Below, one piece after another: positions 16,636 to 25,695 of a stretch of DNA of 64,000 bases; positions within the stretch are counted from its first letter, which is position 1, and every line of letters starts with the position of its first letter. Where the stretch lies: the NCBI GenBank assembly GCA_934675575.1, contig CAKUQQ010000006.1, positions 62,001 through 126,000 on the forward strand, in the 5' to 3' direction. The notes under the pieces were generated by a model, which did not search any database, was not told where the DNA came from, and saw only the letters and a program-made list of their open reading frames with translations. Position numbers and translations under genes: made by a program. Origin of the DNA: an uncultured Muribaculaceae bacterium. GTDB lineage: Bacteria > Bacteroidota > Bacteroidia > Bacteroidales > Muribaculaceae.

Positions 16636-16910
16636 TCCAAAGTGTCCTCGTAGTCAAGTTCTGCCAATACCAATGACTCCACATCAGCCATCTCTATCAC
16701 ATTCTCGGCATCTTTTTTAAGTTGCGATTTCACATATTCCACCACAGCCTTGTCGGCGGCATCATTGCCAGAATGTGACGACAGGAAATCACCTATAGCG
16801 TCAATTAGCAGAAGCAAGTCATCGTCGTCATATTTCTCCGATAAATTCTTTGCCACATGTGAGCGTATATACTCAACTGCATCAAACTCATCAAACTCTT
16901 TCTGCTCCAT
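16632..16910 (-). CDS. Small acidic protein of unknown function, 92 aa
   Basis: I do not recognise the family. The protein is strongly acidic (many Asp and Glu), all-helical by appearance and cytoplasmic. It shares a 4-bp start/stop overlap with the downstream OmpA-like gene and lies 75 bp after rimM, so it is translated within the same operon. The overlap and the absence of stop codons support a real gene. The role cannot be inferred. Confidence 0.75.
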   Translation of the reverse strand: MEQKEFDEFDAVEYIRSHVAKNLSEKYDDDDLLLLIDAIGDFLSSHSGNDAADKAVVEYVKSQLKKDAENVIEMADVESLVLAELDYEDTLE

Positions 16911-16985
16911 ATATTTTCATTTTTTCAGCAATTCCTGTTTTTTTTACTCTAACGCAATCATAATTTGGCGACAGCGCACAAAGCT

Positions 16986-17525
16986 CTACAAGCCCAAAAT
17001 TCCGTTTGGCAAAGACATTGTCACAAGTTTATTGTCTTGGTCTATTTCCTCAATAAAATCCTCCACTGCAGGTATCATGCAAGTGTCACCGCCTGCAGTT
17101 TCCACCACAAACAGCACATTTGCCGTTGAATCCTCTATATCAACAATCTCGCCAATCGTTTTGCCGCTCGTCGTGTCAAACACGGCAAACCCAACGAAAT
17201 AGTCAATAGGCAGCTCGTCGTCGTCAAATTCCTGCATCAGTTTGTCGTAGGCACTGCGCATCACATAAATCGTCTTGTTGTTAAACATCGACGCTTCCTG
17301 CTCATTCTCCACACCGTCAATCGTGAACAGATAAGTTTCAGCCGACTTGCGACGACATGCAGATATGAAAAACGGCACAAATATATTATCCATGTTCACA
17401 ATCAAGCAATTCATACCTTCCACCATGTGAAAGTCTGTCAGTGTGATTGTGGCAGAAATTTCACCACACACACCATGCGGCTTGTTAAACTTGCCTATTT
17501 CCACAATGTCGCTACGCAGTATCAT
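16986..17525 (-). CDS. rimM: Ribosome maturation factor RimM
   Basis: RimM assists 30S subunit assembly by acting on the 16S rRNA head domain with ribosomal protein S19. The 179-residue product matches the family length. The N-terminal domain starts VEIGKFNKPHGVCGEISATI, equivalent to the usual GxxxxxHGxxGE motif, and the PRC-barrel C-terminal domain follows (YFVGFAVFDTTSGKTIGEIVDIED and the MIPAVEDFIEEID segment with the family's P-x-x-x-x-F). It is in a minus-strand operon with DUF4290 20 bp upstream; the usual neighbours rpsP and trmD are absent. Confidence 0.94.
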   Translation of the reverse strand: MILRSDIVEIGKFNKPHGVCGEISATITLTDFHMVEGMNCLIVNMDNIFVPFFISACRRKSAETYLFTIDGVENEQEASMFNNKTIYVMRSAYDKLMQEFDDDELPIDYFVGFAVFDTTSGKTIGEIVDIEDSTANVLFVVETAGGDTCMIPAVEDFIEEIDQDNKLVTMSLPNGILGL

Positions 17526-17545
17526 CTGTCAATCCACGATAGTGT

Positions 17546-18142
17546 TTATTTTTTCTTCTTTTTCTTTGAGGCTGCAGGTTGTGCCACGGGCGCAATCTTG
17601 AACTCATGCAGCACATGAGTCTCCGGATTCAGCTTGATTTTTCCGTTGGAGTACAGCTCAAGGTCTTTAAAAATCTTAGCATCTTCCACGTCCTCGTTGT
17701 TGATTTGCACAATCTGCTTTTTCATTTGATTGGCAATCAGCATCACAAGGGCATCTTTTTCCTCTCCGTCGGGATAAGCGCATGCACTGTTTATCATTCG
17801 CTCTATGATTTTGCCATAGTGGCGATACTTGATTTTCTCAAGCTTATATTTCACAGGCTCCGGCTTCTGGTCGAGGTTTTCTTCCCTGATGATCTCATAA
17901 GGATAATCTATGTCGAGCTTGAAGTCGCTCATTATGGCCAGATGGTCCCACAATTTGTGCTTGTAGTCGGCCTCGTCTCGGAGCTGTGGAAACAGGTTAC
18001 CCATTATTTGTATTATAGAGTAGGCACACCGTGTCCGCTCTTCGCGGTCCTCAATCGTGCAACAATAGTCAATTATCTGCTGAATGTTTCTGCCATATTC
18101 TGGCAGTTTCAACTTCTTTAATTGAGTGTTATATGTCAACAT
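17546..18142 (-). CDS. DUF4290 domain-containing protein
   Basis: The 198-residue protein belongs to DUF4290, a Bacteroidetes-specific family of unknown function. The characteristic start (LPEYGRNIQQIIDYC) and the segment QLRDEADYKHKLWDHLAIMS are visible. It is helical and cytoplasmic, and ends with a Pro-Ala-rich linker and a run of six lysines, which suggests contact with nucleic acid or ribosomes. Its place beside rimM is in line with a role in translation, but that is inference. Confidence 0.88.
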   Translation of the reverse strand: MLTYNTQLKKLKLPEYGRNIQQIIDYCCTIEDREERTRCAYSIIQIMGNLFPQLRDEADYKHKLWDHLAIMSDFKLDIDYPYEIIREENLDQKPEPVKYKLEKIKYRHYGKIIERMINSACAYPDGEEKDALVMLIANQMKKQIVQINNEDVEDAKIFKDLELYSNGKIKLNPETHVLHEFKIAPVAQPAASKKKKKK

Positions 18143-18212
18143 GTTTTCTTAATTAAAAAATGCGGTGGTGCTGCGTCAATTCACATCAAAAAGACATGAA
18201 AAAAAATGCGTT

Positions 18213-18908
18213 TCAAAGCACCTTTTTCTTTGATTTTGTGGCTTGAAACTCCTTCAAATACAAAGGTGTGGAGTAAGCCACATCAATAAATTCTTTTTCC
18301 CTAAATGCTTTCTCTGATAGAGCCATCATGTTCAGAGCTTCTGGCTTAATGCCGGCTATAAATTCGGCATTTGCATTGCCAATCACCTTTTCCACCTTTG
18401 CTGCGCCATTGCCTATAAATACCAAATGGTTTGTTTTCAGCAAGTCAGCAAAGGAATTCTCGTCGATAATCATTGCCTGCTCCTCAATCACCGGCTCAAG
18501 GGCATTGTTATACACACCGGTATAAACCTCCATGCGCCTGGCATCTATCATCGGGACAAACAGTGTGGTTTCGTCGTCATAGAATTTCTTGAACATAGCG
18601 GTAACCGTCAGCAGTTTAAGTGTGTTGACACCAATAAGCGGCACATTCAGGCCAAAAGCCAGACCTTTAGCCTCCGACAGTCCTATGCGCAAGCCTGTGT
18701 AAGAGCCTGGACCCACGCTCACAGCCACAGCGTCAATCAGCATTTGGCGCGATGTAGCATAGTCTAAAGCGTCTTTTATATAAGCACTTAGCAATGTGGC
18801 ATGAGTGTGTCCATCGTAATTTTCATGATGGTTAACGACCTGTCCGTCACTCGTCAATGCCACCGAACAAACTTCGGTTGAAGTTTCTAAGTTAAGTATA
18901 TTTGCCAT
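18213..18908 (-). CDS. tsaB: tRNA threonylcarbamoyladenosine biosynthesis protein TsaB
   Basis: TsaB is the ASKHA-fold partner of TsaD in the complex that makes t6A at position 37 of ANN-decoding tRNAs. The 231-residue product has the normal opening NILNLETSTEVCSVAL, the VSVGPGSYTGLRIGLSEAKGL signature near residue 65 and a shortened C-terminal lobe. It lacks the metal-binding HxxxH of TsaD, as expected. It is the first gene of the minus-strand group leading to proS; its promoter faces that of yicC. Confidence 0.95.
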   Translation of the reverse strand: MANILNLETSTEVCSVALTSDGQVVNHHENYDGHTHATLLSAYIKDALDYATSRQMLIDAVAVSVGPGSYTGLRIGLSEAKGLAFGLNVPLIGVNTLKLLTVTAMFKKFYDDETTLFVPMIDARRMEVYTGVYNNALEPVIEEQAMIIDENSFADLLKTNHLVFIGNGAAKVEKVIGNANAEFIAGIKPEALNMMALSEKAFREKEFIDVAYSTPLYLKEFQATKSKKKVL

Positions 18909-18926
18909 CGTTCTTTTTTATTGTTG

Positions 18927-18934
18927 CAAATTTA
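18927..18934 (-). promoter_or_regulatory. tsaB: -7 box of tsaB (TAAATTTG)
   Basis: The minus strand reads TAAATTTG here, a full TAnnTTTG match 18 nt upstream of the tsaB start. No good TTTG is seen 19-20 bp further upstream. Confidence 0.5.
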
Positions 18935-18978
18935 TGACTTTTTATTGGTTTTATTATCAATTCTTGAATATTTAGGCG

Positions 18979-18986
18979 TAAATTTG
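18979..18986 (+). promoter_or_regulatory. -7 box of yicC operon (TAAATTTG)
   Basis: TAAATTTG on the plus strand, 31 nt before the yicC ATG, back to back with the tsaB box. No clear -33 element was found. Confidence 0.5.
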
Positions 18987-19017
18987 CGCTCAATAAAAAT
19001 AAAGAGGAGACCATTTT

Positions 19018-19896
19018 ATGATACTATCAATGACTGGATTTGGCAAAACGGTCAAGGTGTATAATAACAAAAAAATCACCGCCGAAATCAAATCCTTAAA
19101 CAGCAAGCAATTAGATTTTTCAGTACGTTTACCGCAAGCATATAGGGAAAAGGAACTTGACCTGCGTAATCTGGTTGCCAACCTTCTTTTTAGAGGAAAA
19201 GTTGACTTATACGTCTATTGCGAGCCTATCAATGACAATGCTCCTATCAGCATCAACCTTCCATTGTTGAAACAATACAAGTCGCAAATCGAAAATATGT
19301 CCGACGAGCTTGGCATTCCGCTTCCAGAGGACTGGTACGCCACCCTTCTGCGCATGCCCGACTCATTGAAATCAGAAGTCAACAATTCCGAGGTTGATGA
19401 AGCCGAACTTGGCGTTTTGGCCGATGTGGTCAAGTCTGCCACAGAATCACTCATAGAATTCCGCACGCAAGAAGGCAATCGTCTGTGCAGCTTCTTCGAG
19501 GAGAAAATAGCTGCCATACAACAGCTGCTCAACGAAGTTGAACCTTACGAAAAGTCAAGAGTTGAAAAAGTCAAGGCGCGCATTCTCGACTCGCTTAAGC
19601 AGCTCGACGGAGTTAAGTATGACCAAAACCGATTTGAGCAAGAGCTTATCTTCTACATTGAGAAACTCGACATAACAGAAGAGAAACTCCGCTTGCAAAA
19701 TCACTTGAACTATTTCCTTGAGACATTGCACGGCGACTTTGGCCAAGGCAAGAAACTTGGTTTCATTTCTCAAGAAATGGGCAGAGAAATCAACACCATG
19801 GGCTCAAAGGCCAATCAAGCAGAGCTGCAAAAGATTGTTGTCAAGATGAAAGACCAACTGGAGCAGATTAAGGAGCAGGTGCTTAACGTCCTCTAA
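19018..19896 (+). CDS. YicC/YloC family endoribonuclease
   Basis: YicC-like proteins are ring-forming endoribonucleases that cleave some small RNAs and mRNAs. The 292-residue product has the typical start MILSMTGFGK, the SLNSKQLDFSVRLP segment (family: N-x-R-x-L-D) and the C-terminal DUF1732 part with EKLDITEEKLRLQNHLNYF, GKKLGFISQEMGREINTMGSKA and the helical end. It begins a plus-strand group yicC-gmk-nadD-DUF5063-aminopeptidase; the yicC-gmk pairing is common in bacteria. Confidence 0.95.
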   Translation: MILSMTGFGKTVKVYNNKKITAEIKSLNSKQLDFSVRLPQAYREKELDLRNLVANLLFRGKVDLYVYCEPINDNAPISINLPLLKQYKSQIENMSDELGIPLPEDWYATLLRMPDSLKSEVNNSEVDEAELGVLADVVKSATESLIEFRTQEGNRLCSFFEEKIAAIQQLLNEVEPYEKSRVEKVKARILDSLKQLDGVKYDQNRFEQELIFYIEKLDITEEKLRLQNHLNYFLETLHGDFGQGKKLGFISQEMGREINTMGSKANQAELQKIVVKMKDQLEQIKEQVLNVL

Positions 19897-19965
19897 TCGG
19901 CGCGCGCCATATTTCTCCCACTTTTTTCCTGTAACAACAACATTGCAAATTATACACTTCCGTCA

Positions 19966-20535
19966 ATGAACAACGGCAAACTCATAATAATATCTGCGCC
20001 ATCGGGCACAGGCAAATCAACTATAATAAGCGAACTGATAAAAGACGCGTCACTCAAGCTGGAATTTTCGGTTTCTGCTACCACACGGTCGCCTCGCGCA
20101 GGTGAAGTGAATGGTAAAGATTACTATTTTTTGAGCGTTGACGACTTCAAGAAAGGCATTGAGAACGGCGAGTTTGCAGAATATCAAGAAGTTTATCCTG
20201 GCCGTTTCTATGGCACTCTCAAAAAAGAGATTCAACGCATTAACGCCGACGGTCGAAACGTGATTCTCGACATTGATGTTCTTGGTGGCATAAACGTGAA
20301 AAAGATGTATGGCGACAATGCATTGTCAATATTCATCATGCCACCCAGCTTGCAAACTTTGCGGCAAAGGCTTCTGTCGCGAGGGACAGACAATATTGAG
20401 GAAATCGAAAAACGGCTGTCGAAAGCAGAATACGAAATGTCGTTTACCAAAGAATTTGACAAACGCATCACAAATGATGTGCTCGAAAAGGCCGTGGAAG
20501 AAACGCGAAAAGAGATAGCATCATTCATCGGCTAA
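19966..20535 (+). CDS. gmk: Guanylate kinase
   Basis: Gmk phosphorylates GMP to GDP with ATP. The 189-residue product has the P-loop SAPSGTGKST (residues 9-18), the GMP-binding signature SATTRSPRAGEVNGKDYYF (family: T-R-x-P-R-x-G-E) and the lid region LLSRGTDNIEEIEKRL with its Arg residues. Length is normal. It is 69 bp after yicC and 13 bp before nadD. Confidence 0.97.
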   Translation: MNNGKLIIISAPSGTGKSTIISELIKDASLKLEFSVSATTRSPRAGEVNGKDYYFLSVDDFKKGIENGEFAEYQEVYPGRFYGTLKKEIQRINADGRNVILDIDVLGGINVKKMYGDNALSIFIMPPSLQTLRQRLLSRGTDNIEEIEKRLSKAEYEMSFTKEFDKRITNDVLEKAVEETRKEIASFIG

Positions 20536-20548
20536 AATTTTTCTCAAC

Positions 20549-21124
20549 ATGAACATTGGTCTGTTCGGAGGTTCGTTCAACCCCATACACATAGGTCACG
20601 CTATAATTGCCAACCACATTGTGCAGTTCTCCGGCATTGACCAGCTATGGTTCATGGTTGCGCCCCAAAACCCTCTCAAAGCCAAAACCCACGAGGTTTC
20701 TGACTCCGACCGTCTGCGAATGGTGGAAATGGTGTCACGTAGGCTCGACAAAGCAATCACGTCTGCATTTGAGTTCGGGCTTCCATATCCGTCTTACACC
20801 ATCAAAACTATAAAGGCGTTGCAGCGCAAATTTCCCAACGACAAGTTCACCCTCATTATTGGTGCAGACAATTGGGCTGCGTTCGACAAGTGGAAAGCCC
20901 CCGACGAGATAATCAGCCTTTGTGACATTATGGTTTATCCGCGCGTCGGCTACCCTATCACAATCCCCGATGCCTATAGCGGCAAAGTTACTGCCGTTAA
21001 TGCCCCTATCATAGAGATTTCTTCCACCGCCATAAGGCAACACCTGAAGAATATGGACAACATGGCGTTCTACTTGCCAGACGACGTGTATCAATACATT
21101 TTGCAACACAAACTTTACTTTTAA
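20549..21124 (+). CDS. nadD: Nicotinate-nucleotide adenylyltransferase
   Basis: NadD joins NaMN and ATP to make deamido-NAD. The 191-residue product shows the family motif GLFGGSFNPIHIGHAIIA (G-G-S/T-F-D/N-P-x-H-x-G-H, residues 4-16), the NPLK and SYTIKTIKAL stretches and the C-terminal ISSTAIRQHLKN (the S-T/S-x-x-R motif of the transferase family). It lies 13 bp after gmk and 8 bp before the DUF5063 gene. Confidence 0.96.
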   Translation: MNIGLFGGSFNPIHIGHAIIANHIVQFSGIDQLWFMVAPQNPLKAKTHEVSDSDRLRMVEMVSRRLDKAITSAFEFGLPYPSYTIKTIKALQRKFPNDKFTLIIGADNWAAFDKWKAPDEIISLCDIMVYPRVGYPITIPDAYSGKVTAVNAPIIEISSTAIRQHLKNMDNMAFYLPDDVYQYILQHKLYF

Positions 21125-21132
21125 GTAATTAT

Positions 21133-21648
21133 ATGGAACATTCCGACAAATTATCACCCAACGAATTGGCGTTTATTGCGCTAACAAATGAATATTGCAA
21201 GGCGATTGAAGACTGTCCTGGCACATATCGCGAAGATTTCGTGCTCAGCTTGCTGAAACTGCTGCCGCGCATCTACATCACCTCACTTGATTTGATTGAC
21301 AATGTTCTTGAAAACGAAGATGGCATTGGCGCATTTCTCGACGAGAGCATTTACGACCAAATTCGCGCCAATATTTCTGGTGTTATGGCCGACGAAGACG
21401 TGTATCTCGAAGTGTTCGTTGAAGACATGAAATATTCCGACACTCCAATATCTGCCACAATTTCCGAAAATCTGGCTGATTTATATCAGGAATTTTACAA
21501 CTTCATCGCCTCGGTCAACGACGCCACAACCTCGGTTCAACGAAGCATGATTATGCAGTGCAAAGACGACTTCAACGCATTTTGGGGACAAACGCTGTGC
21601 AATGTGCTGCGCGCGCTTCACAACATTCATTTCATCAAAGAATTCTAA
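21133..21648 (+). CDS. DUF5063 domain-containing protein
   Basis: The 171-residue acidic, helical, cytoplasmic protein has the layout of the DUF5063 family: a start with ALTNEYCKAIED, then FVLSLLKLLPRIYITSLDL, and a C-terminal helix with FWGQTLCNVLRALHNI. Function is unknown. It sits 8 bp after nadD and 15 bp before the aminopeptidase, so it is co-transcribed. Confidence 0.85.
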   Translation: MEHSDKLSPNELAFIALTNEYCKAIEDCPGTYREDFVLSLLKLLPRIYITSLDLIDNVLENEDGIGAFLDESIYDQIRANISGVMADEDVYLEVFVEDMKYSDTPISATISENLADLYQEFYNFIASVNDATTSVQRSMIMQCKDDFNAFWGQTLCNVLRALHNIHFIKEF

Positions 21649-21663
21649 AACACTTTTTTCAAT

Positions 21664-22953
21664 ATGGACAAGCATATCTCTTCGCTATTGAGCTTTCTTG
21701 ACTCAAGCCCATGCAACTTTCTGGCCGTCGACACAGTAAAGGAGCTTTTGATTGCCAATGGTTTTTCAGAGCAACCACTAAACTCCAAGTTCAATCTCAA
21801 GCAAGGGGCAAAAGTTTTCTTAACTAAAAACGACTCTGCCATTTTCGCCATTTCTTTGGGCAAGAAAAGCATTGCTGAAACAGGCTTTAAAATAATTGCC
21901 GCACATAGCGACTCACCATGTTTCCGCATAAAGCCAAATGCCGTTATCAAGGCAGAAGACGGCATCATAAAGCTCAACACCGAGGTATATGGCGGCCCCA
22001 TTCTCTACACCTGGTTTGACCGTCCATTGTCGCTTGCCGGAAGAGTCATTGTCCGGAGTGGCGATTCTCTCCACCCCACGACAAAGCTTGTGAAGTTTGA
22101 CAATCCTTTGCTACAAATTCCACATCTTGCCATTCATTTCAACAGGGCTGTCAACGAGGGAAATCCGCTGTCGAAACAAAAAGACATGCTCCCCATCATT
22201 GCCAAAATAAACGACTCGCTCCAAGCCGATAATCTTATTTTGCAGCTACTTTCCGATAAACTGGGCGTTGCGCAAAGCGACATCATCGATTTCGACCTCA
22301 TGCTCTACGACACCGAAAAGGCTTGCACTTTTGGCGCAAACAACGAATTCTTATCATCTGGCAGGCTCGATGACTTGAGCATGGTGCATGCCGCAGTCAC
22401 GGCCATCGCAGAGCAAAAAAGCAGCGACCAGACTTTGGTTGTAGCCATATTCGACAACGAGGAAACTGGCAGTGGCACTAAGCAAGGCGCAGGCTCTCCG
22501 GTATTGAGCAACATTTTGCTGCGTTTGGTTGAGATGCAAGGCGGCAACTTTGAAGATTTTGCTATAGCCATCGAAAAATCATTCATGGTTTCGGCCGACA
22601 ACGCTCACGCATTCCACCCCAATTATGCTGAGAAATATGACCCGACCAACCACCCTGCATTGGGCGGTGGTCCATGCATAAAAATCAACTCCAACTGCAA
22701 ATATATGACCGATGCCCACTCGGCAGCCATATTCAGATGTCTGTGCGAGGACGCAAACGCCCCGTTCCAATATTTCGTCAACCACTCCGATGTGGCAGGT
22801 GGCTCCACTCTTGGAAACATACTCACAGGCCAAATCGACATTGAAGGCGTTGACGTTGGAAATCCGCTGCTTGCCATGCACTCGGTTAGAGAAACCGGCA
22901 GTGTTGACGACCACTTGAATATGATTAAGGTATTCAAAAAATTTTTTGAATAA
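21664..22953 (+). CDS. apeB: M18 family aminopeptidase
   Basis: M18 enzymes are dodecameric zinc aminopeptidases that prefer acidic N-terminal residues. The 429-residue product has the metal and catalytic sites in order: IAAHSDSPCFRIKP (His-x-Asp, about residue 80), SSGRLDDLSMVHAAV (Asp ligand), FDNEETGSGT (Glu-Glu catalytic base and ligand), VSADNAHAFHPNY and the late NHSDVAGGSTLGNI with the last ligand region. It has no signal peptide. It is the last gene of the yicC group. The next gene has its own promoter. Confidence 0.93.
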   Translation: MDKHISSLLSFLDSSPCNFLAVDTVKELLIANGFSEQPLNSKFNLKQGAKVFLTKNDSAIFAISLGKKSIAETGFKIIAAHSDSPCFRIKPNAVIKAEDGIIKLNTEVYGGPILYTWFDRPLSLAGRVIVRSGDSLHPTTKLVKFDNPLLQIPHLAIHFNRAVNEGNPLSKQKDMLPIIAKINDSLQADNLILQLLSDKLGVAQSDIIDFDLMLYDTEKACTFGANNEFLSSGRLDDLSMVHAAVTAIAEQKSSDQTLVVAIFDNEETGSGTKQGAGSPVLSNILLRLVEMQGGNFEDFAIAIEKSFMVSADNAHAFHPNYAEKYDPTNHPALGGGPCIKINSNCKYMTDAHSAAIFRCLCEDANAPFQYFVNHSDVAGGSTLGNILTGQIDIEGVDVGNPLLAMHSVRETGSVDDHLNMIKVFKKFFE

Positions 22954-22976
22954 TCAACTATTTCTTAATATCTTTG
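22945..22976 (+). promoter_or_regulatory. Promoter of the phosphosugar mutase gene (TTTG-N20-TATCTTTG)
   Basis: TTTG (22945-22948) overlaps the end of the aminopeptidase gene and TATCTTTG (22969-22976) follows after 20 bp, a full match to the phylum consensus. Predicted transcription start is near 22983, about 30 nt before the ATG. Confidence 0.75.
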
Positions 22977-23012
22977 AATTAAATAGATAACAAACAATAA
23001 AATAACATAACT

Positions 23013-24764
23013 ATGGCAGACGATAAACTGATTAAGGAAGTAACCGAAAAAGCACAGTCGTGGCTTGGTGACGGATATGACGAGGAAACCAAGAGTCAAG
23101 TTCGCAAAATGCTTGAAAACGACGACAAGACAGAATTAATCGAGGCTTTCTATAAAAATCTTGAGTTTGGCACTGGCGGCTTGAGAGGCATAATGGGTGC
23201 CGGCTCAAACCGAATGAACATATACACAGTTGGCTCTGCTACCCAAGGTCTTGCCAACTATCTTAAAGATGCTTTCCCCAATCTTCCGCAAATCAAGGTT
23301 GTGGTGGGGCATGATGTGCGCAACAACAGCCGCAAATTCGCCGAAACAGTTGCCAACATATTTTCGGCTAACGGTATAAAGGTCTATTTGTTTGAAGGCC
23401 CACGCCCCACGCCCGAACTCTCATACGCAATTCGCCTTCTTGGGTGTCAAAGCGGCGTGAACATCACAGCATCACACAACCCCAAGGAATATAATGGCTA
23501 CAAGGCATATTGGGACGACGGCGCACAAATGGTTACCCCACACGATGTTAAGACCATTGAATATGTAAATGCCATTAAGAGTATTGCCGATATAAAATTC
23601 AACGGCAATCCGGAACTCATAGAGTCTATTGGCGAGAACGTTGACAGCCAATACATTGAGCAGATACATACTCTTTCGTTAAGTCCTGATGTTATTGCCA
23701 AACATCACGACCTCAAGATTGTCTATACCCCAATTCACGGAACCGGCAAGTATCTGATACCTCGCTCTCTGCAGCGCTGGGGCTTCACCAACATTATACA
23801 TGTGCCAGAGCAAGATGTGCAGAGCGGCGACTTCCCTACCGTGGTTTCACCAAACCCTGAAAACCCATCGGCTATGGCGATGGCCATCAAGAAAGCAGAA
23901 GAAGTAGATGCCGACCTCGTTGTGGCTTCCGACCCCGATGCCGACCGCATTGGCATGGTGCTCAAGAACACCAAAGGCAAATATGAATTGGTCAACGGCA
24001 ATCAGATTGTCATGATTTTCCTCTACTACCTCATGGCACGCAACAAGGAACTTGGCAAACTCACAGGCAACGAATACATTGTAAAAACGATTGTTACAAC
24101 CGACACCATCAAGCAAATTGCAGAAAAACAACATATCAAGATGTTTGACTGCTACACTGGCTTCAAGTGGATAGCCACCGTAATGCGTGAAAACGAAGGC
24201 TCTATGCGCTATCTTGGCGGTGGTGAAGAATCTTACGGCTTCTTGCCCGAAACGTTTGTGCGCGACAAAGATTCAGTTTCCTCTATATCTCTCATGGCAG
24301 AGATTGCAGCATGGGCTAAAGACAAAAACATGACAATGAACGATATGCTCATCGACATCTACAAAACCTATGGCTACTCTAAGGAAAAAGGCATTTCTAT
24401 CGTGCGCGCAGGCAAATCTGGAGCCGAGGAAATTCAAAACATGATGTCTGAATTCCGCAACAATCCACCAAAGGAAATTGCCGGCTCAGAAGTGGTGCTC
24501 ATAAAGGATTATGACAAGTTAAAACAATATGACTTAAAATCCGGTGCCACCACTGATTTGGTTATGCCTGTCACATCTAATGTGTTGCAATACTACACAG
24601 CCGACGGCACTAAGGTATCAATTCGTCCTTCTGGAACAGAGCCAAAAATAAAGTTCTATCTTGAAGTTCACAGCACATTGGCTTCTGCCGATGAGTATGA
24701 TGCTAAAAACGAATGGGCTGATGCAAAACTCCAGAAGATTGCATCTGACCTCGGCATAGCATAA
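23013..24764 (+). CDS. Phospho-sugar mutase (phosphoglucomutase/phosphomannomutase)
   Basis: The 583-residue alpha-D-phosphohexomutase interconverts hexose-1- and hexose-6-phosphates. Domain marks are: FGTGGLRGIMGAGSNRMN at about 50; the phosphoserine loop GVNITASHNPKEYNGYKAYW (Ser near 154); the metal loop VVASDPDADRIG; the sugar loop GGGEESYGFL; and the phosphate-binding SIRPSGTEPKIKFYL near the C-terminus. The longer length is typical of the PgmB/PGM2-like group in Bacteroidetes. It links glycogen and sugar-nucleotide synthesis, including the exopolysaccharide locus of this window, with glycolysis. Confidence 0.95.
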   Translation: MADDKLIKEVTEKAQSWLGDGYDEETKSQVRKMLENDDKTELIEAFYKNLEFGTGGLRGIMGAGSNRMNIYTVGSATQGLANYLKDAFPNLPQIKVVVGHDVRNNSRKFAETVANIFSANGIKVYLFEGPRPTPELSYAIRLLGCQSGVNITASHNPKEYNGYKAYWDDGAQMVTPHDVKTIEYVNAIKSIADIKFNGNPELIESIGENVDSQYIEQIHTLSLSPDVIAKHHDLKIVYTPIHGTGKYLIPRSLQRWGFTNIIHVPEQDVQSGDFPTVVSPNPENPSAMAMAIKKAEEVDADLVVASDPDADRIGMVLKNTKGKYELVNGNQIVMIFLYYLMARNKELGKLTGNEYIVKTIVTTDTIKQIAEKQHIKMFDCYTGFKWIATVMRENEGSMRYLGGGEESYGFLPETFVRDKDSVSSISLMAEIAAWAKDKNMTMNDMLIDIYKTYGYSKEKGISIVRAGKSGAEEIQNMMSEFRNNPPKEIAGSEVVLIKDYDKLKQYDLKSGATTDLVMPVTSNVLQYYTADGTKVSIRPSGTEPKIKFYLEVHSTLASADEYDAKNEWADAKLQKIASDLGIA

Positions 24765-24812
24765 CAAGTTCCCCCAAAACAAGCCAAAGAAACATTTATA
24801 ATCACAATAAAG

Positions 24813-24850
24813 ACAAGGCGAAACTCTTTTGTGAGTTTCGCCTTGTTTGT
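24813..24850. terminator. Bidirectional terminator between mutase gene and trmN6
   Basis: ACAAGGCGAAACTC-ttttgt-GAGTTTCGCCTTGT is a 14-bp perfect stem lying between two converging genes. On the plus side it is followed by TTGTTT, on the minus side by CTTTATTG, so it can end both transcripts. Confidence 0.88.
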
Positions 24851-24869
24851 TTCTGTGCAACCTTATGAT

Positions 24870-25580
24870 TTACATTTTCAAGTAAAAATCTTTAGCCAGC
24901 TTAACATACTCTTCTGAAAATACACGAGGCTCTTTTTCAATCACCAACGTTGATTGCATAAGCTTAGTCTTACCTCGCACAAGCTCCCATAATGTTCTTT
25001 TGGGGGCGACTCCTGCGATAGTTGACACATGCACTTTGTGGCTGATGCTCAATGGCAAAAACTCCACGCACTCCTCCACCATGCCGTCGTTGTCGGCAGG
25101 ATAAATAAAGGCAAATTTGCCATTTGCAGCCAGTAGTTTTGCAGCGTTGTCAATCAGTTTACCGATTGGCAGCGCTTCTACATGTCGAGAGTTCATTCTG
25201 GCTTCGTTGGCAGGCTTAACTCCACTTGTGAAAAAAGGAGGATTCGACACTATCAAGTCAAAAGCTCCAGTCTCTTGGCTCATAGTCAAGAAGTCTTGCA
25301 CCGAGGCTTGCAAGCGGTCGTGCCACGCTGATTGCTTGAAATTATATTCAGCCTCAGCCACAGCATCAGCGTCAATGTCAATCCCCAAAACTGTGCTGTC
25401 CGCATTTCGTTGTGCCACCATCAGAGCTATCAGCCCACAGCCAGTGCCCACATCAAGCACCCTCTTGGCTCCTGACACATCACACCAAGCACCAAGCAAA
25501 ACGCCATCAGTGCCCACCTTCATGGCTGTCTTGTCGTTCAAAACCTCAAATTTCTTAAACCTGAATGTTTTTTCTCTCAT
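24870..25580 (-). CDS. trmN6: tRNA1(Val) (adenine(37)-N6)-methyltransferase
   Basis: TrmN6 (YfiC) methylates A37 of tRNA-Val using S-adenosylmethionine. The 236-residue protein has the start FRFKKFEVLNDKTAMKVGTDGVLLGAW, the SAM-binding VLDVGTGCGLIALMVAQ (motif I), and the N6-adenine methylase motif SNPPFF near residue 130. Length and order are normal. The gene stands alone between a shared terminator and the carB terminator. Confidence 0.93.
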   Translation of the reverse strand: MREKTFRFKKFEVLNDKTAMKVGTDGVLLGAWCDVSGAKRVLDVGTGCGLIALMVAQRNADSTVLGIDIDADAVAEAEYNFKQSAWHDRLQASVQDFLTMSQETGAFDLIVSNPPFFTSGVKPANEARMNSRHVEALPIGKLIDNAAKLLAANGKFAFIYPADNDGMVEECVEFLPLSISHKVHVSTIAGVAPKRTLWELVRGKTKLMQSTLVIEKEPRVFSEEYVKLAKDFYLKM

Positions 25581-25629
25581 CGCATTTTTACTATCAGCAA
25601 AATGAATTTTTGCAGCAATCCTTATAACT

Positions 25630-25670
25630 AAAAAAACAAAGACACAGAATTTGGTGTTCCATGTCTTTGT
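25630..25670 (-). terminator. carAB operon terminator
   Basis: On the minus strand ACAAAGACA ... TGTCTTTGT (arms 25662-25670 and 25636-25644) is followed by a T tract (25635-25630). It lies 26 nt past the carB stop codon. Confidence 0.88.
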
Positions 25671-25695
25671 CTATCGCGTAAATATTTCGATTCAA

